Of a stretch of 15,224 nt of DNA, positions 6,812-12,749 are shown in pieces; within the stretch, counting starts at the first letter, position 1; every line of letters starts with the position of its first letter. Under the pieces are notes generated by a model. It saw nothing but the letters and a program-made list of their open reading frames with translations. It searched no databases and was not told the origin of the DNA. Made by a program: the position numbers and the translations under genes. The DNA is taken from the NCBI GenBank assembly GCA_022701925.1, contig JAKONM010000186.1:1-15224 (forward strand), read 5' to 3'. Origin of the DNA: Microbacteriaceae bacterium. GTDB taxonomy: Bacteria > Actinomycetota > Actinomycetes > Actinomycetales > Microbacteriaceae.

Positions 6812-7606
6812 TCAGACGCCCAGGTGCTGCGGGAAGCGCGCGATGCCCGCGAACTCCGCCGGGTCGAGGCTCGCGCCGCCGACGAGGGCGCCGTCCACGT
6901 CCGGCTGCCGCATGAAGCCGGCGATGTTGCCGCTCTTCACCGAGCCGCCGTACAGGATCCGGGTGGCCGCCGCGTCGTCCGCGCCGAGCACCTCCTGCAC
7001 CGCCCCGCGGATGGCCGCGCCGACCTGCTGCGCCGTCTCCGGGGTCGCGACCTTGCCGGTGCCGATCGCCCAGACCGGCTCGTAGGCGATCACGACCGGG
7101 GTGCCGGGCGCGACGCCCGCCAGCGCCGCACGGGTCTGCGCGACGGGCACGGCGCTCGTGCCGTGCTCCTCCAGCTCGGCCTCGGTCTCCCCCACGCAGA
7201 TCACGGGCACGAGCCCGTGCCGCACGGCGGCGAGCACCTTGGCGTTCACGACCTCGTCGGTCTCGCCGTGCCCGGTCCTGCGCTCGGAGTGGCCGATGAG
7301 CACGTACGTGCAGCCGAGCGCCGCCAGGAACTGGCCGGAGACGTCGCCGGTGTAGGCGCCGGAGTCGTGCGGCGACAGGTCCTGCGCGCCGTAGGCCAGG
7401 GCGTGGTCGTCGGCGTCGATCAGCGTCTGCACGCTGCGGATGTCGGTGAAGGGCGGGAAGACCGCGATCTCCACCGAACCGCGGTCGAAGCCCGCGTCCT
7501 TCAGCGTCCAGGCCAGCTTCTGCACCAGGGCGATGCCCTGGAGGTGGTCCAGGTTCATCTTCCAGTTGCCGGCGATGAAGGGCCTGCGGCCCGCGTCCGT
7601 GGTCAT
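6812..7606 (-). CDS. tpiA: Triosephosphate isomerase
   Basis: TpiA interconverts dihydroxyacetone phosphate and glyceraldehyde 3-phosphate in glycolysis and gluconeogenesis. The 264-residue TIM-barrel product has every catalytic mark: GNWKMN with Lys16, YVLIGHSERR with the electrophile His106, AYEPVWAIGTG with the catalytic base Glu176, and the phosphate-binding LYGGSVKSGN (219-227). ATG at 7606 overlaps the pgk stop (ATGA, 7603-7606), so its translation is probably coupled to pgk. It is the third gene of gap-pgk-tpiA and is followed immediately by a strong hairpin. Length is slightly above the usual 250-260. No feature is missing. Confidence 0.97.
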   Translation of the reverse strand: MTTDAGRRPFIAGNWKMNLDHLQGIALVQKLAWTLKDAGFDRGSVEIAVFPPFTDIRSVQTLIDADDHALAYGAQDLSPHDSGAYTGDVSGQFLAALGCTYVLIGHSERRTGHGETDEVVNAKVLAAVRHGLVPVICVGETEAELEEHGTSAVPVAQTRAALAGVAPGTPVVIAYEPVWAIGTGKVATPETAQQVGAAIRGAVQEVLGADDAAATRILYGGSVKSGNIAGFMRQPDVDGALVGGASLDPAEFAGIARFPQHLGV

Positions 7607-8808
7607 TCCGCTCCCTCGCGGCCGAGCACCTCGAGGCCCGGCAGTCGCTCGCCCTCGAGGAACTCGAGGCTGGCCCCGCCACCCGTGGAGATGTGGCCGA
7701 ACTGCTCGTCGCCGAAGCCGAGCGCACGGACGGCGGCGGCGGAGTCGCCGCCGCCCACCACGGACAGCCCGTCCACCTCGGTGAGCGCCTGAGCGACCCG
7801 CTTCGTGCCGGCCGCGAACACGGGGAACTCGAAGACGCCCATGGGGCCGTTCCAGAAGACGGTCCTCGAGCCCGCGATCGCGTCGGCGAACGCCGCCGCC
7901 GATTCGGGGCCGATGTCGAGCCCGATGCCGTCGGCCCCGAACGAGGTGGACTCGATCGCATCGGCCGCCACCGTCTCGTGGGCGGCGTCGGCGGAGAAGG
8001 ACTCCGCGACGACGACGTCGGTGGGCACCAGCAGCGTCACGCCCAGCTCGTCCGCGCGGCGCAGGTACTCCTGCACCGTCGGGATCTGGTCCGGCTCGAG
8101 CAGGCTTTTCGCCGTCCTCAGTCCCTTCGCCGCCAGGAAGGTGAACAGCATCCCGCCGCCGATCAGCAGCGTGTCCACGCGCGGCAGCAGGTGGTCGATG
8201 ACCCCCAGCTTGTCGCTCACCTTGGAGCCGCCGAGCACCACGGCGTAGGGCTTCTCGGGCCGCTCCGTCAGGCGCTCCAGCACCTCCAGCTCGGCCGCGA
8301 TCAGCAGGCCGGCCGCGCTCGGCAGCACCTGGGCCAGCTCGTAGACGCTGGCCTGCTTGCGGTGCACCACCCCGAACCCGTCGGAGACGAACGCCTCGCC
8401 GTGGCGCGCCAGCGCCTCGGCGAACTCCCGCCGCTCCCCCGCGTCCTTGCTGGTCTCGCGCGGATCGAACCGCAGGTTCTCCAGCACGGTCACGGACCCG
8501 CTGCCGGGCTCCGCGTCGGCGGGCGTGCCGGGCACGAAGGCGACCTCGCGGCCCAGCAGCTCGCCGAGTCGCTCGGCCACGGGCTGCAGGCTGTACTTCG
8601 GGTCGGGCGCGCCGTCCGGGCGGCCCAGGTGGGAGACGACGGTGACGGTCGCTCCGGCGTCGAGCAGGCGCTGCAGCGTGGGGACGCTCGCGCGCGCCCG
8701 GCCGTCGTCCGTGATCCGGCCGTCCTTCAGGGGGACGTTCAGATCGCAGCGGACGACGACCCGGCGGGCGGCGAGGTCCCCCAGGGAGTCGAGGGTGCGC
8801 AGGGGCAT
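7603..8808 (-). CDS. pgk: Phosphoglycerate kinase
   Basis: Pgk transfers the acyl phosphate of 1,3-bisphosphoglycerate to ADP in lower glycolysis. The 401-residue product is of normal length for the family. Its motifs run in order: RCDLNVPL (residues 20-27), the substrate-binding SHLGRPDG (59-66), ENLRFDPRE (110-118), GGSKVSDKLGVI (193-204), FWNGPMGVFE (318-327), the nucleotide-binding GGGDSAAAV (352-360) and ISTGGGASLEFLEG (373-386). ATG at 8808 is chosen over an in-frame upstream start at 8871 because the extension would lie inside gap, and Pgk proteins start just before the first strand. Only 5 nt separate it from the gap stop, and there is no clear ribosome site, so re-initiation from gap is likely. 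Its own stop overlaps tpiA by 4 bp. Confidence 0.97.
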   Translation of the reverse strand: MPLRTLDSLGDLAARRVVVRCDLNVPLKDGRITDDGRARASVPTLQRLLDAGATVTVVSHLGRPDGAPDPKYSLQPVAERLGELLGREVAFVPGTPADAEPGSGSVTVLENLRFDPRETSKDAGERREFAEALARHGEAFVSDGFGVVHRKQASVYELAQVLPSAAGLLIAAELEVLERLTERPEKPYAVVLGGSKVSDKLGVIDHLLPRVDTLLIGGGMLFTFLAAKGLRTAKSLLEPDQIPTVQEYLRRADELGVTLLVPTDVVVAESFSADAAHETVAADAIESTSFGADGIGLDIGPESAAAFADAIAGSRTVFWNGPMGVFEFPVFAAGTKRVAQALTEVDGLSVVGGGDSAAAVRALGFGDEQFGHISTGGGASLEFLEGERLPGLEVLGREGAE

Positions 8809-8813
8809 CGGGG

Positions 8814-9818
8814 TCAGAGACGCTCGGCGACGTAGTCGGTCAGGTCGACGAGACGGCTGGAGTAGCCCCACTCGTTGTCGTACCAGCTGGACAGCTTCAC
8901 CTGGTTGCCGATGACGCGGGTCAGCTCGGCGTCGAAGAGCGACGAGTGCGGGTCGCCGACGACGTCCGCGGAGACGATGGGCTCGTCCACGTACTTGAGG
9001 ATGCCCTTCATGGGGCCCTCCGCGGCCTCCTTGTAGGCGGCCTTGATCTCGTCGACGCTCACCGCGCGGGACGACGTGACCGTGAGGTCCGTGATCGAGC
9101 CGACGGGGATCGGCACGCGCAGCGCGAAGCCGTCCAGCTTGCCCTTCAGCTCCGGCAGCACCAGGCCGATGGCCTTCGCCGCTCCGGTGGAGGTGGGGAT
9201 GATGCTCAGCGCGGCGGCGCGGGCGCGACGCAGGTCGCTGTGCGGGCCGTCCTGCAGGTTCTGGTCGGCGGTGTAGGCGTGCACCGTCGTCATCAGGCCG
9301 TTCTCGATGCCGAAGGTGTCGTTGAACACCTTGGCGAGCGGCGCGAGGCAGTTGGTGGTGCAGGACGCGTTGGACAGGATGTGCATCGAGTCCGCGTCGT
9401 AGGTGCTCTCGTTCACGCCCATCACGAACGTGCCGTCCTCGCCGGTCGCGGGGGCCGAGATGATGACCTTCTTCGCGCCGGCCTCGAGGTGCTTGCGGGC
9501 GTCCTCCGCCTTCGTGAAGCGCCCGGTCGACTCGATGACGATGTCGACCCCGAGGTCGCCCCAGCCGAGGGCGGCCGGGTCGCGCTGCTCGAGCACCTGC
9601 ACCGACTTGCCGTCGACGACGATGCGGTCGCCGTCCAGCTCGACCGACTCCTTCAGCACCCCGGCGGTGGAGTCGTACTTCAGCAGGTGGGCCAGCGCAC
9701 GGTTGTCGGTCAGGTCGTTGACCGCGACGATCTCGATGTCGCTGCCCTTCGCGAGCGCGGCGCGGAAGTAGTTGCGGCCGATCCGGCCGAAGCCGTTGAT
9801 GCCGATGCGGGTGGTCAC
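8814..9818 (-). CDS. gap: Glyceraldehyde-3-phosphate dehydrogenase, type I
   Basis: Gap converts glyceraldehyde 3-phosphate to 1,3-bisphosphoglycerate with NAD+. The 334-residue product begins MTTRIGINGFGRIGRN, the Rossmann glycine motif. It has AVNDLTD with Asp35 (as in NAD-dependent enzymes), the nucleophile Cys153 in SNASCTTNCLAP, His180 in TTVHAYTADQ, and a C-terminal SWYDNEWGYS. The start codon is GTG at 9818 with a clean GGAGG (9824-9828) five bases upstream, an unusual start for a gene expected to be highly expressed. It heads the gap-pgk-tpiA unit. The 91-nt leader region up to sodA is almost wholly two hairpins and has no TA dinucleotide, so no canonical promoter lies in it. Transcription must begin inside or upstream of sodA, or use a non-canonical promoter. 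Confidence 0.97.
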   Translation of the reverse strand: MTTRIGINGFGRIGRNYFRAALAKGSDIEIVAVNDLTDNRALAHLLKYDSTAGVLKESVELDGDRIVVDGKSVQVLEQRDPAALGWGDLGVDIVIESTGRFTKAEDARKHLEAGAKKVIISAPATGEDGTFVMGVNESTYDADSMHILSNASCTTNCLAPLAKVFNDTFGIENGLMTTVHAYTADQNLQDGPHSDLRRARAAALSIIPTSTGAAKAIGLVLPELKGKLDGFALRVPIPVGSITDLTVTSSRAVSVDEIKAAYKEAAEGPMKGILKYVDEPIVSADVVGDPHSSLFDAELTRVIGNQVKLSSWYDNEWGYSSRLVDLTDYVAERL

Positions 9819-9839
9819 GGGTTCCTCCGGTGAGACGAG

Positions 9840-9861
9840 CGCCCTCTCGGACGAGAGGGCG
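9840..9861 (-). promoter_or_regulatory. 10-bp hairpin in the gap leader
   Basis: CGCCCTCTCG (9840-9849) and CGAGAGGGCG (9852-9861) are exact reverse complements with only two bases between, so in RNA the loop would open to about 6 nt over an 8-bp stem. It lies 21 nt before the gap start codon and 11 nt before its ribosome site, and downstream of the sodA terminator hairpin. It may be a second terminator stem, a 5'-end stabiliser of gap mRNA, or an operator-like palindrome. The role is unknown. Confidence 0.5.
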
Positions 9862-9874
9862 GGAATGGTCGTCC

Positions 9875-9904
9875 GCGCCGGCCGCCGAGCGAGGCGGCCG
9901 GCGC
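9875..9904 (-). terminator. sodA terminator hairpin
   Basis: GCGCCGGCCGCC (9875-9886) pairs perfectly with GGCGGCCGGCGC (9893-9904) around a 6-nt loop: a 12-bp all-GC stem beginning 6 nt after the sodA stop on the - strand. No U-tract follows. The position right behind the stop codon makes termination of sodA the simplest reading, although read-through into gap is possible since gap lacks a visible promoter of its own. Confidence 0.75.
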
Positions 9905-9909
9905 CGCGA

Positions 9910-10533
9910 TCACGGTAGCAGCAGGCCCGAGGTCTGCTTCTGGGCCGTCTGGAAGCGCTGCTCCACGTTCTCCCAGTTCACGATGTTCCAGAACGCCTTC
10001 ACGTAGTCCGCCCGCACGTTGGCGTAGTCCAGGTAGTACGCGTGCTCCCAGACGTCGAGCAGCAGCAGCGGGACGACCCCGACCGGGAAGTCCTGCTGCT
10101 GGTCGTGGAACTGCACGATGATCGGGCGCCGCCCGATGGAGTCGTAGACCAGCGCGGCCCAGCCGGAGCCCTGCACGCCCATCGCCGCGGCGGTGAAGTG
10201 CGCGGTGAACGCGTCGAACGATCCGAAGGCGTCGTCGATCGCCGCGGCGACGTCGCCCGTCGGCTTGTCCCCGCCGTCCGGCGAGAGGTTGGTCCAGAAC
10301 ACGGAGTGGTTCACGTGCCCGGCCAGGTTGAACGCCAGGTCGCGGGTCAGCTTGTTGACGTTCGCCAGGTTGCCGCCGGCGCGGGCCTCGGCCAGCTGGT
10401 CGAGCGCGGTGTTGGCGCCGGTGACGTAGGCGGCGTGGTGCTTGTCGTGGTGCAGCTCCATGATCCGGGCGCTGATGCTCGGCTGCAGGGCGGCGTAGTC
10501 GTAGGGCAGGTCGGGCAGCGTGTAGACGGTCAT
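9910..10533 (-). CDS. sodA: Superoxide dismutase, Mn/Fe family
   Basis: This enzyme dismutates superoxide to hydrogen peroxide and oxygen. The 207-residue product begins TVYTLPDLPYDYAALQP and has the four metal ligands of the Mn/Fe family: His28 (MELHHDKHH), His76 (AGHVNHSVFW), Asp160 and His164 (LLLDVWEHAYYLDY). The segment FHDQQQDFP (142-150) puts glutamines where the metal-preference residue lies, which favours a manganese enzyme, but sequence alone does not settle it. No signal peptide is seen. ATG at 10533 has AGGAAGGA (10541-10548) seven bases upstream, one of the best ribosome sites in the window. It sits between whiA and gap, flanked on both sides by strong hairpins, suggesting a separately expressed gene inserted into an older whiA-to-gap cluster. 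The 85-nt upstream spacer has no TA dinucleotide, so no canonical -10 box. Confidence 0.95.
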   Translation of the reverse strand: MTVYTLPDLPYDYAALQPSISARIMELHHDKHHAAYVTGANTALDQLAEARAGGNLANVNKLTRDLAFNLAGHVNHSVFWTNLSPDGGDKPTGDVAAAIDDAFGSFDAFTAHFTAAAMGVQGSGWAALVYDSIGRRPIIVQFHDQQQDFPVGVVPLLLLDVWEHAYYLDYANVRADYVKAFWNIVNWENVEQRFQTAQKQTSGLLLP

Positions 10534-10598
10534 CGTGAGGTCCTTCCTCTTCAGGAGACCCCATGGTGCCGCGTCCCGCCGAGCGGCGCCTGGCCGCC

Positions 10599-10624
10599 GG
10601 CTGAGCCGCCCGGGCGGCTCAGCC
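10599..10624 (-). terminator. 26-bp perfect palindrome spanning the whiA stop codon
   Basis: The 13-nt half GGCTGAGCCGCCC (10599-10611) is followed directly by its exact reverse complement (10612-10624). In RNA it would fold as an 11-bp stem with a 4-nt loop. The whiA stop codon (10621-10619) lies within one arm. Most likely it is the whiA terminator; as DNA it is also a symmetric site a dimeric protein could bind. No U-tract follows. Confidence 0.7.
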
Positions 10625-11596
10625 CTCGATCTCCTCGGGCACCGCGGACTCGGTGCCCGGGATGCCCTGGTCGACGGCGCGCTTGTCCGCCAGCGCCAGC
10701 AGCCGGCGGATGCGGCCGGCCACGGCGTCCTTCGTCATGGGCGGGTCGGCGAAGTGCCCCAGCTCGTCGAGGCTCGCCTCCTTGTGGTCCAGCCGCAGCT
10801 GACCGGCGTACCGCAGGTGCTCCGGCACCGTGTCCGCCAGGATCTCCATCGCCCGCTCCACGCGGGCGCAGGCGGCGACGGCGGCCTGCGCGCTGCGGCG
10901 CAGGTTCGCGTCGTCGAAGTTGACCAGCCGGTTGGTGTTGGCCCGCACCTCGCGGCGCTGGCGCAGCTCCTCCCAGTTCTGGACGCTGCGCTTCGCACCC
11001 ATGTGGCCGAGCATCTCGCTGATGGCCTCGCCGTCGCGGATGACGACGCGATGCACGCCCCGCACCTCGCGCGCCTTCGCCGAGACCTGCAGGCGGCCCG
11101 CGGCCCCGACCAGCGCCATCGCCGTCTCGTTGCCGGGGCAGGTGACCTCCAGCGAGGCCGAGCGGCCCGGGTCGGTCAGCGAGCCGTGCGCCAGGAAGGC
11201 CCCGCGCCAGATCGCCTCGATCTCGTCGGGCGACCCGGTCGTCAGCCGGTTCGGCAGCCCGCGGATCGGGCGTCGTCGGGCGTCGAGCAGGCCGGTCTGG
11301 CGCGCGAGCGTCTCCCCGCCGTCGACGACGCGGACGAGGTAGTGGTTGTTCCGGCGCACCCCGCTGGCCGACAGCACCGTCATCTCGCTGCGCACCCCGT
11401 ACAGCTCGCTGAGGTCGCGCCGCACCCGTCGCGCCAGCTGGGGCGTGTCCAGCTCCGACTCCACCGCGATGCGCCCGGAGATCAGGTGCAGGCCCCCGGA
11501 GAACCGCAGGATCGTCGCCAGCTCAGCGGCTCGCACCGACGTCTTGCCGACGTCGACGTGGGTCAGCTCGTCCTTCACCTCTGCGGTCAGTGCCAA
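10619..11596 (-). CDS. whiA: DNA-binding protein WhiA
   Basis: WhiA is a Gram-positive DNA-binding protein. In Streptomyces it controls sporulation septation together with WhiB; in non-sporulating relatives it affects division and growth. The 325-residue product (usual length about 325) begins ALTAEVKDELTHVDV and has the LAGLIDADG-like N-terminal domain without expected nuclease function, the conserved AFLAHGSLTDPGRSASLEV region, and a C-terminal helix-turn-helix around residues 275-305 (SLDELGHFADPPMTKDAV). The start is TTG at 11596: the family always begins at this point, no ATG or GTG is available there, and GGGGAG (11606-11611) lies nine bases upstream. The frame stays open to 11749, but the extra 51 residues have no family resemblance. 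It follows rapZ by 211 nt without the usual yvcK between them. The stop codon sits in a 26-bp palindrome. Confidence 0.93.
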   Translation of the reverse strand: MALTAEVKDELTHVDVGKTSVRAAELATILRFSGGLHLISGRIAVESELDTPQLARRVRRDLSELYGVRSEMTVLSASGVRRNNHYLVRVVDGGETLARQTGLLDARRRPIRGLPNRLTTGSPDEIEAIWRGAFLAHGSLTDPGRSASLEVTCPGNETAMALVGAAGRLQVSAKAREVRGVHRVVIRDGEAISEMLGHMGAKRSVQNWEELRQRREVRANTNRLVNFDDANLRRSAQAAVAACARVERAMEILADTVPEHLRYAGQLRLDHKEASLDELGHFADPPMTKDAVAGRIRRLLALADKRAVDQGIPGTESAVPEEIEG

Positions 11597-11751
11597 TGCT
11601 CGCGACTCCCCGTCTCTCCCCTGCCCGTCGCTGCACCTCCCCTGGCGCCGCGACGGCGATCGGAACAGTCTCGCATCCGCCCAGCGGTGCGCGCACACCG
11701 CAAGCCCCGGTGCGGGGGTCGCGCGAAGCGGCCCGCGGGCGCGCCGCACGG

Positions 11752-11769
11752 CCCGACCGACGGGTCGGG
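11752..11769 (-). terminator. Second hairpin downstream of rapZ
   Basis: CCCGACC (11752-11758) pairs with GGTCGGG (11763-11769) around a 4-nt loop, about 40 nt past the rapZ stop. It is short and lacks a U-tract. It may back up the closer hairpin at 11786-11804; alone it would be weak evidence. Confidence 0.4.
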
Positions 11770-11785
11770 GTCGATGCTGCAGGTC

Positions 11786-11804
11786 GACGGCGCGGGACGC
11801 CGTC
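11786..11804 (-). terminator. Hairpin directly after rapZ
   Basis: GACGGCG (11786-11792) pairs with CGCCGTC (11798-11804) around a 5-nt loop, beginning 3 nt after the rapZ stop codon on the - strand. A plausible rapZ terminator or attenuator; if fully effective, whiA would need its own promoter, which is not visible in the spacer. Confidence 0.5.
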
Positions 11805-11807
11805 CGG

Positions 11808-12710
11808 TCACTCGCGGCCGAGGTCCCGGTGCTTCACCTTGACCACGACGCCGGGCTGGGCGGCGATGAGGGAGGCGATCCGCTCGACCACTGCGACCGA
11901 GCGGTGCTTGCCGCCGGTGCAGCCGATCGCGATGGTCGCGTGGCTCTTGTTCTCCCGCTGGTAGCCCGAGAGCACCGGGCGGAGCGCGTCCGCGTAGCGC
12001 TCCACGAAGTCGAGCGCGCCCGGCTGACCCAGCACGAACTCGCTGACGTCGGCGTCCTTGCCCGTGTGCGGCCGCAGCTCCGGCACCCAGTACGGGTTCG
12101 GCAGGAAGCGCGCGTCCGCGACCATGTCGGCGTCGGTGGGCACCCCGTACTTGAACCCGAAGCTGGTCAGCGTCACCCGCACGCCGGGGGCGTCGTCGTC
12201 CGCGAACAGCTCGTTGACCAGGTTCGCGAGCTGGTGGATGTTCAACTCGGAGGTGTCGATGATGATGTCGCTCTGCTCGCGCACCGCCGCCGTGGTCGCC
12301 CGCTCCGCGGCGATGCCGTCGAGGATCGTGCCCTCGCCCTGCAGCGGGTGCGGACGCCGGACGGCCTCGAACCGACGCACGAGCGCGGCGTCGTTCGCCT
12401 CGAGGAACAGCAGCTTCAGGTTCGGCCGCGTGCCGACCGCCTCGCCGGCGTCCTGCAGCTCGGTGAGCAGCTGACCGCCGCGCACGTCGACCACGACGGC
12501 CACCCGGTTCAGGCGCTCGTCGGAGTGCCCGGCCAGGTCGAGCAGCGGCCGCAGCATCTGCGGCGGCAGGTTGTCGACCACGTACCAGCCCAGGTCCTCC
12601 AGCGCGTTGCTGACGGTGGACCTGCCGGCGCCGGCCATGCCGGTGACGACGAGGACCGATCGTGCGGGCTGCCGGCCTGCGGCCGGTGTCTCGGACACGG
12701 CGTCCGTCAT
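11808..12710 (-). CDS. rapZ: RNase adapter RapZ / nucleotide-binding protein YvcJ
   Basis: RapZ family proteins bind and hydrolyse nucleotides. In E. coli RapZ presents the small RNA GlmZ to RNase E and senses glucosamine 6-phosphate, but actinobacteria are not known to have GlmZ, so the role here is uncertain. The 300-residue product has a P-loop GMAGAGRST (residues 24-32), the DVRGG motif (75-79), TSFGFKYG (182-189), DARFLPNPYW (199-208) and the C-terminal GCTGGKHRSV (263-272), all diagnostic of the family. ATG at 12710 has a modest GGGGAG (12721-12726) ten bases upstream. It lies 39 nt after uvrC, in the standard uvrC-rapZ order, so co-transcription with uvrA/uvrC is likely. The usual next gene, yvcK, is absent. 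The product is soluble and cytosolic. Confidence 0.93.
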   Translation of the reverse strand: MTDAVSETPAAGRQPARSVLVVTGMAGAGRSTVSNALEDLGWYVVDNLPPQMLRPLLDLAGHSDERLNRVAVVVDVRGGQLLTELQDAGEAVGTRPNLKLLFLEANDAALVRRFEAVRRPHPLQGEGTILDGIAAERATTAAVREQSDIIIDTSELNIHQLANLVNELFADDDAPGVRVTLTSFGFKYGVPTDADMVADARFLPNPYWVPELRPHTGKDADVSEFVLGQPGALDFVERYADALRPVLSGYQRENKSHATIAIGCTGGKHRSVAVVERIASLIAAQPGVVVKVKHRDLGRE

Positions 12711-12749
12711 CTCGAGCGCGCTCCCCGGGTCGTGTGCGGTCGGCCAAGA

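Larger units (their letters stand above)
11597..11807. other. 211-bp rapZ-whiA spacer, no gene
   Basis: No coding remnant is recognisable, and in particular nothing resembles YvcK, which usually sits here. The part next to whiA holds its ribosome site (GGGGAG, 11606-11611); the part next to rapZ holds two hairpins. There is no TA dinucleotide anywhere in the 211 bp, so no TANNNT -10 element exists on either strand. whiA is therefore either read through from rapZ or served by a non-canonical promoter. Confidence 0.7.

Noticed and set aside
6429..7961. Upstream in-frame extension of rbpA across secG and tpiA
   Set aside because: Shadow translation; ATG at 6428 has a good ribosome site and starts the conserved RbpA sequence.
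6824..8835. Long + strand open frames opposite tpiA and pgk
   Set aside because: Antisense shadows produced by GC-ending codons; composition is repetitive and no family is recognisable.
11597..11749. N-terminal extension of whiA to an upstream start
   Set aside because: The extra 51 residues have no resemblance to WhiA, while TTG at 11596 has a ribosome site and begins the conserved ALTAEVKDEL segment.
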